Shown here one piece after another: positions 1-9,913 of a stretch of DNA of 64,000 nucleotides. Below the pieces are notes generated by a model. The model did not search any database and had not been told where the DNA came from. It was given only the letters and a program-made list of their open reading frames with translations. This stretch comes from Combretum micranthum (taxonomy: Eukaryota > Streptophyta > Magnoliopsida > Myrtales > Combretaceae), in the NCBI GenBank assembly GCA_024138025.1, contig JAMXBD010000023.1:2604001-2668000 (forward strand). The letters run 5' to 3'. Position 1 is the first letter of the stretch. The number at the start of each line of letters is the position of its first letter. The position numbers and the translations under genes are program-made.

Positions 1-1070
1 ATCAAACTCACAGTGCAAATCCATGCGCTTAAGAACAAGGATTTCAACAACTTAAAGAGATGATTCCGCCTCATGGACAAGATTTCACCATCTTGTCGCT
101 TTAGAGAACAATGAGTGGAAACATCTATTTCTTCACCAACTTCTCCAACATGGAATTGACTTGACTCTAGACTTAAAGCAATAGAATGAAATGATTCTAG
201 TTGGTCAATACAAAATCATTTCTTTTTTATATCAGATGGAATTGAATCACTAAAATGAAGATTACTATTATTAGCATTAGCAATAGCCAACTGTAAAGGA
301 TTCTCCTGGCCTAACTTTAACATCTATGAGGGTCCAACAGGCCTAGTACTACTTCTAGTCCTTCTATTTGTAATGTCCACTAGAAACTTATCTTGGGTGT
401 CACCTAGGAGCTATGGTTGAGTTTTGTTTGATAAACTAAGCTCATTCACTACTCCAATACCCTTGCCTACTTTGAGGGGATCATTTTTATTTTTCCCTCT
501 ATTATTTTCCTTTATTGGAACTCTTACATTTTGAGTAACTGTACATTAGCTTGTGAATATTAGTCTTACTTCTTCATTAGCAATGGATTTTTCTCCTTGA
601 GAATCTCCTTCTGAATCATTTCTTTTCTCTAAATTATCTCTTTCTGAAATTTCAAATCTATATCTTAAATCACTAGTACCTTTCGTCTTTTGTTTATCCA
701 TCACCACTTTTTTTCTAGCCACTTCCCTATTTTCGTCTTTTGGTAATCATTCATGGCCCAAAATTCTCTTCTTCGACCAATGGTTGATTCCGATCTACAT
801 TTGGCATGGAAGAATTAAGTTAAGGTTGTTCAACATTATGGTTTTCCTTATCCCAATCCTCTCTATTCTGAAAAGGGCACGTAATAGCTCCATGACCTAC
901 CATGCCACAATGGAAATAAATATTAGGAATCCCTTCATATTCAATACACTACCAGGAATTGTCCAGTCTAAATTTGGACAACAACGATTTTGAGATGTCC
1001 AATTTAACAGCAACTCTAGCAAACCTTCCCCTTTGAGCCGTCTCATAAACCAAAATTATTCCTATTTTAT
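1..1070 (-). pseudogene. LINE ORF1 (DUF4283/zinc-knuckle) fragment A
   Basis: Read on the minus strand, 780-1,070 encodes the end of a DUF4283-type domain with the hallmark RGRFARVAVKLD, then a linker ending in EGIPNIYFHCGMVGH, a CCHC knuckle whose first Cys appears as Tyr. This is the first protein of plant L1-type LINEs, which binds RNA before target-primed reverse transcription. The reading is interrupted at 1,070 by the Ogre LTR; about 20 more bases of the same frame resume at 17,002. From 1 to 780 no domain is recognisable, only a low-complexity linker-like stretch with stops. ORF2 would lie off the left edge. The lineage is clear; the extent is approximate. Confidence 0.6.
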
Positions 1071-3889
1071 TGTCGAGCCTGGATTTTGAAAATCATCCGG
1101 TTCATTTCTCCTAACCCGATTCATATTAAACCCTAACCCATTTAACATGAATCCTCGACTAGGGGTTAAAAGAAATTTAATTTTTGAAAATATTTTTGGA
1201 GTCGCCACCCGATATAAATCGGGAAAAAATGAAAGCCAGGATTAATGGGTCGGTTAATCCTAACTTAGCCACTAGTCTGCGAAAAGTTTGATTTAAAAAT
1301 CAATTTTTTTTTTAAAAATACCAGATATCTGAGTTCGGGGGCTAACCTATTAAAACCTAAGCGGTTACCACTTTAAATTTAAAATTTAGAATTTATCCTA
1401 GAAAATTCAAACAAAGCATTTATAAAACAAATATTTACAAGTTTAATCATGCATTTTTATTTTTATGTATTTTTTTAGGATTTAAATATCAACAAACATT
1501 TGTATTTTTCCTTTAAAAAAAAAACTTATAATATGTACAAAATGATTATTTCAAATCAAAACAAAATATATTTTTTCTAATTTTATTGTCGCCCCGTAGG
1601 TGCCTACGTACTCGCTAATCGAGATCAGACAAAACGTAGTTCTTTTATAAAGAACTTAGTTTGTTGATCAATTTTATATTTTTAAAATATTCTCACTTTA
1701 AATTCATTAAATTTTGAATTTTCATGAAAATTAATTTTGATGATCCTATGATCTAATCAATTGAATTTTATTTCATAAAAATATATTTTTCTAAGTCCAA
1801 AAATCATTTTTTTCTAAAGAAAAAACCAATTTATGATAATTCATGGCTAATTTAATGCTACATGAAAATCAATTTTGAAAACTTAGAGTATTATCTTTAT
1901 AGCAAATTTATAAAGATAATTTTGATAAAAACTTAATTAACATCATGATTTTTAAAAAAAACAATTTTTCTCTTAATTATTCAACAACAATTTTGGTTTA
2001 AAAAATCTATTATTTATTTTTTTAAAAATTTCAATAATCATCACATATGTTCAGAACATATTCAAAATATATCATAACAAAATTAAAATACAAAAACAAA
2101 ACATATCATGCATCAAATATATATTTAAAGATCAATTTATATGCAAATACATATTAAAAAAATATCCAAAAATATCAAAAATTGCTAAAACATGTAAATT
2201 TATATTAAAAAAATTATTCTAATTTTTCTAGATTTTTCTGAATTTTTTTTCTAGATTTTTTAACGAATTTTTTTGATTTTTTCCTATTTTTTTCCTATTT
2301 TCCTAAATTAAATATATAATAAATAAATAATTTAATAATACAGACTAACCTGGACCGTTGGATCTTCTCGGATCAGATCTGGAGCGTCTGATCTGTAGAC
2401 TAAATCTGGACCGTAGGATCTGATGACTTTCGATCTGGAGCGTTGATTGTTTTGATCAAATCTGGACCGTCTGATCCTCTGATCAAATCTGGACCGTAGG
2501 ATCCTCTGATCAAATCTGGACCGTAGGATCTACTGACTTTTGACCGACGACCGTTGACCGTTGACCGATCACCGTTGACCGACGACCGACCGGGTTGGAT
2601 TCGGATTTCGGGTCGGATTTCGGTGCTCCGTCGGGTGAAGAAGACGATCACGGTGGTTTTCGAGCGTTCCTCGGCCGTTCCTGGTGGTTTTCGAAGCCTA
2701 CAACCTTGCCGGCCCGACGTGAATTGAGGTGCTGCAGCGGCTAGTGGTGGTGGTTCACTCCCAGAACCACCAGAAGTGGCGGTTCGTGTGGTGGTGCTCG
2801 GCGGCGAGGGTTTAAAAAAAATTCGAAAATTTGCAGAACTTCCCAAATGCAAATTCGAGCAATTCTAAACACTATAATCAATCAAGAACACTTCCTAGAT
2901 GATCCTAACACTCATTAATTGGATCGAAATCCTCTCAATCACTTCGAATTTGCAAATTTTGCAATTCGAACACTTTTCTCTCTATTTTCAGATCTCGATC
3001 GTGTAGTGCGTGTTTTGTGAAATTGAATTGTGCTTTCTGCTTGGGGGGTGATCCTATTTATAGATTTCGAAACAATTTGTCATTTCGAAGCTTCGTACTT
3101 GTTCAATTTTACAATCACGAATCGTTATATTTTTTTTAAATAAAAACGATTCAAAATTGGACTTGATTCGTGATTGTTGGTTCAAATTGATCACGAATCT
3201 ATGTTTATATACATCACAACTCTTCGATTAAGTGTGTTTAATTTGATTAAAGGACACAATTCGGCCGATTTTAAGATTTGAAAAATCATGTTATTCGAAT
3301 TTTTTCCCAATTTTCATGCCTTAATTAATGTGTCTTTTGGAATGAAATAATGCACGAATTGTGTGTATATGTGATGTATCCCATGCCTAGTTCGTGTCTG
3401 TACAATCAATTTCGAAAAAACACAAAGATTCGTTGCTCAAATGAGGTCTCAAAGTGGATGAACCGATGTGTCTTTTTGGAAAAAAAAATGAACAAAAAAG
3501 AGGCAAAATCTGCCTTAGGCTAGATTCGAACTTGGGTCCCTTGCTTTGTGTCCATGGTCTGATCCGTTAGGCCGTTGGCCTGTGCCTTGGTCATATAGCT
3601 AACCCACTAATACTTAAGACTAATAAAATATATGTTATATTAAGCTCAAATGATTATTTATTTTAATTTTTCTTACATATATTTTATTTACATTACTATT
3701 ATTCATTTAATTATTTTATTTACATATTTTATTTCTCTATATTTTTATTTTTTCTATTTTCTCTTTTTTATTATACTATTGTTTATTATTTTTTATTATT
3801 ATATTTTATTTTTTAATGAACTCAATCATGACATTAATTTATTCTAAACTTAAGCCTAATTTTAATTGGGCAAAAATTGGGTGTCTACA
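1071..3889 (-). repeat. 3' LTR of the Ogre-like element
   Basis: Direct repeat of 14,174-17,001, nearly colinear with it, differing by scattered substitutions and short indels (2,819 versus 2,828 bp). In plus-strand reading it starts TGTCGAGCC and ends TGTCTACA. It holds a conserved block at 1,590-1,650 (TGCCTACGTACTCGC, ATCGAGATCAGAC), AT-rich middle DNA, a repeat cluster at 2,350-2,540 and a G+C-rich block at 2,540-2,810. Open frames inside it, such as one at 2,400-2,852, match frames in the other LTR and are not genes. Confidence 0.92.
2350..2580. repeat. Short tandem repeats in the Ogre 3' LTR
   Basis: Repeated units of the type GATCAAATCTGGACCGTAGG recur every 20-30 bases, followed by a GACCGTT-type run near 2,540-2,580. 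The other LTR carries the same cluster at 15,451-15,700 with one extra unit, so copy number has changed since insertion. Confidence 0.8.
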
Positions 3890-3904
3890 GCTGCCCCTCT
3901 TTGT
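3890..3904 (-). other. Polypurine tract of the Ogre-like element
   Basis: Just inside the 3' LTR the minus strand reads AAAGAGGGGCAGC and then the LTR start TGTAGACAC. This is the expected place and composition for the plus-strand primer of reverse transcription. Confidence 0.75.
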
Positions 3905-4029
3905 GGTAAAGTTTGAACAAAACTTTTGCCACAAAGACAAAAGGATAGCCAATTTTTGTTTAATTTCTCCTGTCAAATAAGAGATTTTTATCTTGTGCTA
4001 AACTATCTGTCGAGTTTAGACATTAAGAT

Positions 4030-4265
4030 TTGCTAGGTCAATTGTCGGGCCTAGGCTTTGGAAAAATGATAGACCGTCTGTCGGGTCTAGATTTAGAAAA
4101 TGATAGGCCATCTGTCAGGCCTAGACTTGGAAAATGATAGGCCATCTGTCGGGCCTAGATTTGGAAAATGATAGGCCATCTGTCGGGCCTAGATTTGGAA
4201 AATGATAGGCCATCTGCCGGGCCTAGATTTGGAAAATGATAGGCCATCTGTCGGGCCTAGACTAA
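4030..4265. repeat. 34-bp tandem array in the Ogre 3' region
   Basis: About seven head-to-tail copies of a 34-bp unit containing GCCATCTGTCGGGCCTAGAT, with unit starts near 4,037, 4,073, 4,107, 4,141, 4,175, 4,209 and 4,243. It lies between integrase and the 3' LTR, where Ogre-type elements are known to carry variable tandem repeats. No coding function is apparent. Confidence 0.9.
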
Positions 4266-4294
4266 AAAACTGCTAGGTCATCTGTCGGACCTAT

Positions 4295-4435
4295 GGGCTT
4301 TGGTTTGGTCATTTGCCGGACCTATGGGCTTTGGTTTGGTCATTTGCCGGACCTATGGGCTTTGGTTTGGTCATTTGTCGGACTTATGGGCTTTGGTTTG
4401 GTCATTTGCCGGACCTATGGGCTTTGGTTTACTGG
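4295..4435. repeat. 31-bp tandem array in the Ogre 3' region
   Basis: Five copies of a 31-bp unit containing GGGCTTTGGTTTGGTCATTT start at 4,295, 4,326, 4,357, 4,388 and 4,419 (the last is partial). The TGTCGGACCTAT part resembles the neighbouring 34-bp unit, so the arrays may share an origin. A 62-codon open frame across it is a by-product of the periodicity. Confidence 0.9.
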
Positions 4436-4439
4436 GGAT

Positions 4440-4935
4440 TTTTGAAACTCTAAAGATCTGGTTTCTTGATCCATTTGGGAATTCTTGATCTTCCGGGAAA
4501 CTTGATCTTCTAGGATACTTGATCTTCTGATCCACTTGGGGACTTTTGATTTTCTTGGAAACTTAACTTTCTGATCTTCTTGAGGAAACTTGATCTTTTT
4601 GATTCTTTTGAGGAAACTTGATCTTTTTTGATCTTTTTGATCCACTTGAGGAAACTTGATCTTTTTGATTCATTTGGGAGAATCTTGATTTTCTTGGAAA
4701 CTTAATTTGCTGATCCATTTGAGGAAACTTGATCTATCTTGATCCACTCGGGGGAATTTAAACTTCTTGATCCACTTTAGGAAAATTGATCTATCTTGAT
4801 CCACTCGGGGGAATCTTGATTTTTTGGAAACTTAATTTCTGATTCATTTGGGAAAACTTAATCTTTCTTGATCCACTCGGGGACTCTAAACTTCTTGATC
4901 CATTTGAAGAATCTTGGTCTTCGTCGGTTAATGTG
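4440..4935. repeat. Degenerate GATC(T/C)-rich repeat field
   Basis: Loose repeats of TTGATCCACTTGGGGGAA and GAGGAAACTTGATCTTTTTG continue from the two regular arrays. Spacing is irregular, about 25-50 bases. From 4,936 to 5,303 I see only non-coding 3' sequence of the element, with several loose GGTTGAGATTTGATC-like repeats. Confidence 0.7.
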
Positions 4936-5303
4936 TTTAGGGTTTTTCCGTTGTTCACATAACCGTGTTCAAAAACTAGTTACCTTGTGCAATATAATCA
5001 CCAGATAAAATTACATATATGCATTTTAAGGCCATATGAGATGCTCAAATTACTTTCTAACAGTTTTAGTTTGGGTTTGTTTAAGTGATAGGTTGAGATT
5101 TGATCTGGTTTGAGAATTTATGGTTATTTGGTGATGAATGGGATGAGATTTGGTCTGATTTGAGAATTTTTGGAAATTTGTTTGAATGATTTAATTAACG
5201 GGTTGAGATTTGACTTCAGTTCAAAGTTTTTGGAATATCAACTTTGCTTGTAAAAACTAAAAATGAAATCAATCTGAACACAGAAAATGACAAATTTTAT
5301 TGA

Positions 5304-6710
5304 TCATTCATAATACATCTTTACAGCATCTGAGTTTACAGGATCCTTTAAATCAGGTCCATCCATTTGGGAAAGAATCAATGCTCCTCCCGACAATACT
5401 TTTCTAACAACATATGGTCCTTCATAGTTTGGTGTGAACTTTCCTCTGGAGTCTTGTACATTTGGCAGCATCTTTCTCAAAACCAAATCACCTTCTTGGA
5501 AGCTTCTTGGCTTGACCTTCTTGTTGAATGCTTTAGCCATTCTTTGCTGATATAACTGGCCGTGACACATTGCAGTCAGCCTCTTTTCATCTAACAGATT
5601 CAACTGTTCAAATCTTTGTTTTATCCACTCAGCTTCATCGAGTTTGGTTTCTACTAATATACGAAGTGATGGAATTTCAACTTCTACAGGTAAAACAGCT
5701 TCAGTTCCGTATACCAAGGAATATGGTGTTGCCCCGGTTGATGTTCTTACAGATGTTCGATACGCCATTAATGCGAGCGGTAACATTTCATGCCAATCTT
5801 TATAGACAATGGTCATCTTCTCAATAATTCTCTTGATGTTCTTATTGGCGGCTTCAACTGCCCCATTCATCTGTGGCCGATACGGAGTGGAATTCCGATG
5901 CTTGATCTTGAATTGCTGACAAATTTGTTACTTCTTTGTTGTTCAAATTCGTACCATTATCAGTGATGATACTTTCCGGAGTTCCATATCTAGTGATGAT
6001 GTCTCTTTTGATAAACCGCACAACCACGGACTTCGTTACACTTGCATAGGAAGCGGCTTCTACCCATTTAGTGAATAATCGATTGCAACCAATATGAACC
6101 GATGACCGTTTGAAGCTTTAGGTGAAATTGGCCCAATAACATCTATCCCCCATGTTGAGAAAGGCCATGGGGTTGACATTAACTGTAATTCTTTTGGAGG
6201 GGCACTTATCTTGTTTGCATAGATCTGGCATAAATGACAAGATCTCACATGTTTGATACAGTCTGATTCCATAGTTAACCAAAAGTATCCTAATCTCATA
6301 ATCTTTTTGGCTAACATGTAACCACTCATATGAGGACCACAAATTCCTTCGTGAACTTCTTCCATGAGCTTCTGGGCCTCTTTTTCATCTACACATCTCA
6401 ACAAAGTCGTGTCGAATGATCTTCTGTATAACGTATTTCCACTTAGTAAAAAATGACTGGCCAAACGCCTCAGTGACTTCTGATCTTTCTTGGTAGCACC
6501 TTCAGGATAATTACCCGTTTGCAAAAGAACTTTAATATCTTGGAACCAGGGTTCATCTGATTCAATCATGGTGCAGAATGCGGGTTCACTTCTCACCCGG
6601 ACTTGCAAAGGTTGGATTCTTGCTCCTTCAGTAAACTGAATTAATGAGGCCAAAGTAGCCAGAGCATCAGCAAACTGATTTTGAGTTCTTGGCACATATA
6701 CAAAGGAGAT
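5304..6710 (-). pseudogene. Ogre-like integrase, frameshifted
   Basis: Integrase inserts the cDNA into the host chromosome. The minus-strand reading shows a zinc-binding H2C2 region (HEGICGPHMSGYMLAKK, then CHLC), and core residues in WGIDVIGP, TDNGT and NGAVEAANK, matching the expected D, D and E. The C-terminal part contains AYRTSVRTSTGATPYSLVYG, usual for Tat/Ogre. The frame is broken by single-base shifts near 6,715, near 6,070 just after the ILVAIDY motif, and near 5,935. The stop is at 5,304-5,306. It follows the second RNase H directly, as in the Ogre polyprotein. Confidence 0.88.
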
Positions 6711-7677
6711 TTCCTGAATCTTTCTATCAATTCTGCCAAGTGATTATGATAAGGAATCAACTTGGGATCCTTTGTTTTAAAATCTCCTCGAGTTTGAAAA
6801 ATAATAAGTGATGAATCTCCAAAAACTTCGAGCTCTTGAATTTCCATTTGGATTGCCATCTCTAAACCCAAAATGCATGCTTCATATTCTGCTATATTAT
6901 TCGTATAAGGGAACATTAATCTGGCCGCTGTTGGGTATTGTTTCCTTCAGGTGAAATTAGGACTGCCCCTATTCCACATCCATATACATTAGCTGCTCCG
7001 TCAAAATACAATTTCCAATTCGGCATTCTTTCATCTTCCGTTTGTGTTACCCGAATCCCTTCATCGGGGAATTGATCTTGTTCCTTTAGTTCCTCATCAA
7101 CCGGGCTTTCAGCGAGTTGATCAGCCAAGGCTTGTCCTTTAATTGAATTTTGTCTAACATAGGTAATATCAAACTCAGACAGCAACATTTGCCATTTTGA
7201 AATTCGACCGACCAAGGCGGGCTTATTTGCCAGATACCTCAAAGGATCATGCTTTGTAATTAACTCGATTGAGTAGAAGAGCGTGTATTGCCTGAGTCTA
7301 TGCATAGTCCATACTAATGCACAGCAAGTTCTTTCTATCTCTGAGTACTTTTGCTCTCCATTTGAGAATTTTTTGCTCAAGTAATAAATAGCTCTTTCTT
7401 TTCCATTTTCATCTTTTTGCCCGAGTACACAACCCATGGATTCCGAAAAAATTGTCAAGTATAAGAACAAAGGCTTTTCGGGTACTGGAGTGATCAAAAC
7501 TGGGGGATTTGTCAGATACTGTTTAATTCGGTTAAAGGCTTCTTCACATTCTTCATTCCATTCAATTTGGGCATTTTTTCTCAATAATTTAAATAGTGGT
7601 TGACATTTATCCGTCAACTGGGAAATGAATCGAGCAATGTAATTTAGTCTCCCCAAAAGACCTCTAATTTCTTTCAA
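6641..7677 (-). pseudogene. Ogre-like RNase H pair (Ty3 type plus archaeal type)
   Basis: The first part, 7,100-7,677, is the RT connection and Ty3 RNase H: GLLGRLNYIARF, SMGCVLGQ, IYYLSKKF, then LLSEFDITYV. A second RNase H begins with LYFDGAANVYGCGIGAVL and continues with NNIAEYEACILGLEMA and a GDSSL motif. Such a second archaeal-type RNase H is typical of Tat/Ogre elements. RNase H removes RNA from the RNA-DNA hybrid during replication. One frameshift lies near 6,935 within the second domain and another near 7,685 joins RT to RNase H out of frame. Confidence 0.88.
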
Positions 7678-8728
7678 AGTTGTTGGGGGAGGTAATTCTG
7701 AATTGCTTTGACCTTATCAGGATCAATTTCTATTCCTCTTTGACTGATCACAAATCCCAATAGTTTCCCAGAAGTTACTCCAAAAATGCATTTTTCTGGG
7801 TTTAATTTTAATTGAAACTTTCTCAATCTTTCAAAAAGTTTCCTTAATACTTCTACATGATCTTCTCCTTCTTTTGATTTGGCAATCATGTCATCAACAT
7901 ATACTTCCACCTCTCTATGCATCATGTCATGCAATATGGTCTGCATTGCTCGCTGATAAGTTGCTCCGGCATTCTTGAGACCAAATGGCATGACCTTATA
8001 GCAAAAAGTTCCCCAGGCTGTGACAAATGTGGTTTTGACTTTGTCCTCTTCGGCCATCAATATTTGATTGTATCCCGAAAATCCATCCATAAATGAGAAT
8101 AGATGGTTTCCAGCTGTATTGTCTACCAAGACATCAATATGTGGCAACGGGAAATTATCTTTTGGGGTCGCTTGATTCAAGTCTCTAAAGTCCACACAGA
8201 TTCTAAGTTTCCCATTTTTCTTAAGTACTGGTACTATGTTTGATACCCAATCTGAGTAATCCGAAACTTCAATGAATCCAACTTCGAGTAACTTCTTGAC
8301 CTCATCTTTAATTTTAAGTAGCAAATCGGGTCTAAATCGCCTTAGTTTTTGCTTCTTAGGCTTAATGCCTTCTTTGGTTGGCAATTTATGGACCACAATT
8401 GACGGATCTAAACCGGGCATATCACTATATGACCATGCAAAAACATCCAAATACTCTGCTAGTAACTTAATCAAACCCTGTGTTGTGTCTTCTGGCAATT
8501 TACCCCCAATTCTCAAATTCCTAGGATCTTCACTTGTTCCCAATTAACCAATTTAGTGGGTTCAGGGGTTTCAATCCTTTCATGATCAAAGTTTTGCCAA
8601 TTTTCTTGTGTTTTCAATTGATAATCGATATCATCTTCAACGACTAACCCAGTAGGGTTGGAGGTGATATCGATATTTTCAGTATTTACAGACGCGAGAT
8701 ATCCCGGAATCTCATTACAAAAGTCGAT
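7674..8728 (-). pseudogene. Ogre-like reverse transcriptase
   Basis: The RT core is well preserved over about 290 codons (8,543-7,674): KKNGKLRICVDFRDLN, the palm motif FMDGFSGYNQI, MPFGLKNAGATYQRAM and the catalytic YVDD in VYVDDMIAKS. The N-terminal part continues upstream to about 8,728 in a shifted frame (IDFCNEIPGYLAS to NWEQVKILGI). A one-base change near 7,685 throws the C-terminal end out of frame with RNase H. The sequence clearly groups with gypsy RTs and not with copia. Confidence 0.9.
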
Positions 8729-8872
8729 CTGGTAGAATATGAATGGGGAAAGAATAAGAATATGGAAAAACACAAAAGAATTTTATTAAATTTGAAATGG
8801 TGTTTAAGTACACTTATTTGAGCAACACATAAAGCAGAAAAATACAAAACGCAATCTAATATCGGTCCTTAC
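8729..8872 (-). other. Candidate intron between protease and RT
   Basis: On the minus strand a segment begins with the donor-like AAGTAAGG (donor G at 8,872), is T-rich near its end, and finishes with a pyrimidine tract and TACCAG (acceptor at 8,729) directly before IDFCNEIPGYLAS of the RT frame. Ogre elements are known to splice out an intron at this position. A caveat is that TAG and TAA codons stand just upstream of this donor in the phase-matching frame, so the real donor could lie slightly further upstream. Confidence 0.5.
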
Positions 8873-9913
8873 TTAAAACTAGCACAAGGTATGGAAAACC
8901 AATTCTTCAAATATCTTCTTGGGTGGATCATCTTCCTTGGAGTCATCTGTCTCCTGGACATGATGAGGCTTTGGAAAGGAGCTTCTGATGTGCGGAATCT
9001 CGATGTCTGGATCATATTCTTTATTAAGTTTCCTTGTTCTCATCTTATTCTTCATGTCTGCTACCTCTGTTTGAGTAGGAGAATATCCTAGGCCAAAAGT
9101 TCCTATCTGAGCTTCTTTTTCTTCATTTATTACACAGACTTCTTCAAAATTTGGAGCCGAAGTCTTCTTCTTCCCTTTTCCAATATGGAATAGCCGTTTC
9201 TTGATAGATGGCATAATCTTGTTCTCCCATAACGGTAACAAGTTGGCCATTTGCTACAAATTTAACCCTCTGGTGCAAGCTTGAGGGTATTGCTCTTGCT
9301 GCATGAATCCATGGCCTTCCAAGCAACAAATTAAATGTTCTTGGGATATCTATTACTTGAAAAGGAATTAGGAAAGTTTGAGGCCCAATAGTGACCTCTA
9401 ATTCCACTTCTCCAATTATTTCCTTCTTTGATCCATCAAATGCTCGTACTACAGTAGGACTTGGCTTGATATTTGACGGGTCTACTTCCAACAAATTCAG
9501 AGTAGCCAGGGGGCATACATTCAGAGAAGATCCATTGTCAATAAGCACTCGGGAGACGATTCTACCATTGCTTTTGACAACAATAAAAAGAGCTTTATTA
9601 TGTTGGCCACCTTCCTCTTCTAATTCTTCAGATGAGAAGCTAATTTGCTCATTTGCAAAGACAGAATTAATGATATTTCCAAGGTTTTTTCTGTCACATT
9701 CTCTGGAACTTTTACTTCTTTGAGAACCTTGAACAAGGCCTCACGGTGAATATCAGAGCTAATTAACAAACCCATGAGTGATATTTGGGCTGGTGTCTTG
9801 ACTAGTTGTTCAACTACTTTGAATTCACTTGCCTTCATGAGTTTAGCCAATATTGCTTTCTCATCTTCCTTCTTTTCTTCATCATTCGGCGGCGGCGATG
9901 AATCCATGGTCAC
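8873..9913 (-). pseudogene. Ogre-like aspartic protease region
   Basis: The retroviral-type protease cleaves the polyprotein. The active-site motif is LIDNGSSLNVCP at the start of a 134-codon frame (9,548-9,144), followed by VRAFDGSK and the flap/C-terminal motif NLLLGRPWIHAA, which is the usual Tat form. Upstream, 9,913-9,620 has the conserved lead-in KVLKEVKVPENVTEKTLE. Downstream, 9,250-8,879 is a charged spacer leading to the candidate intron. These three parts are in different frames, so at least two frameshifts separate them. Confidence 0.82.

Noticed and set aside
2400..2852. Open frame of 150 codons in the left Ogre LTR and a 139-codon relative at 15,558-15,977
   Set aside because: Both lie in the G+C-rich part of the LTR and follow its repeats; the frames read DNA repeats (SYGPDLIRG) and have no protein motif.
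3510..3600. Possible tRNA gene
   Set aside because: Only a B-box-like piece is present; no complete cloverleaf with an acceptor stem can be drawn.
3650..3847. 65-codon Phe/Ile/Tyr-rich frame suggestive of a membrane peptide
   Set aside because: It is AT-rich LTR sequence; the corresponding part of the other LTR has indels that break it.
4030..4430. Regular repeats that could be taken for a CRISPR array
   Set aside because: The units are head-to-tail without unique spacers, in a plant retrotransposon.
4300..4488. 62-codon open frame with repeated protein phrase
   Set aside because: It only mirrors the 31-bp array, and 4,415-4,645 on the other strand does the same for the GATC repeats.
5304..9913. 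Possible endogenous pararetrovirus (caulimovirid) instead of a retrotransposon
   Set aside because: The presence of integrase, long LTRs, a target duplication and two RNase H domains identifies an Ogre/Tat element; no movement-protein or coat-like motif was seen.
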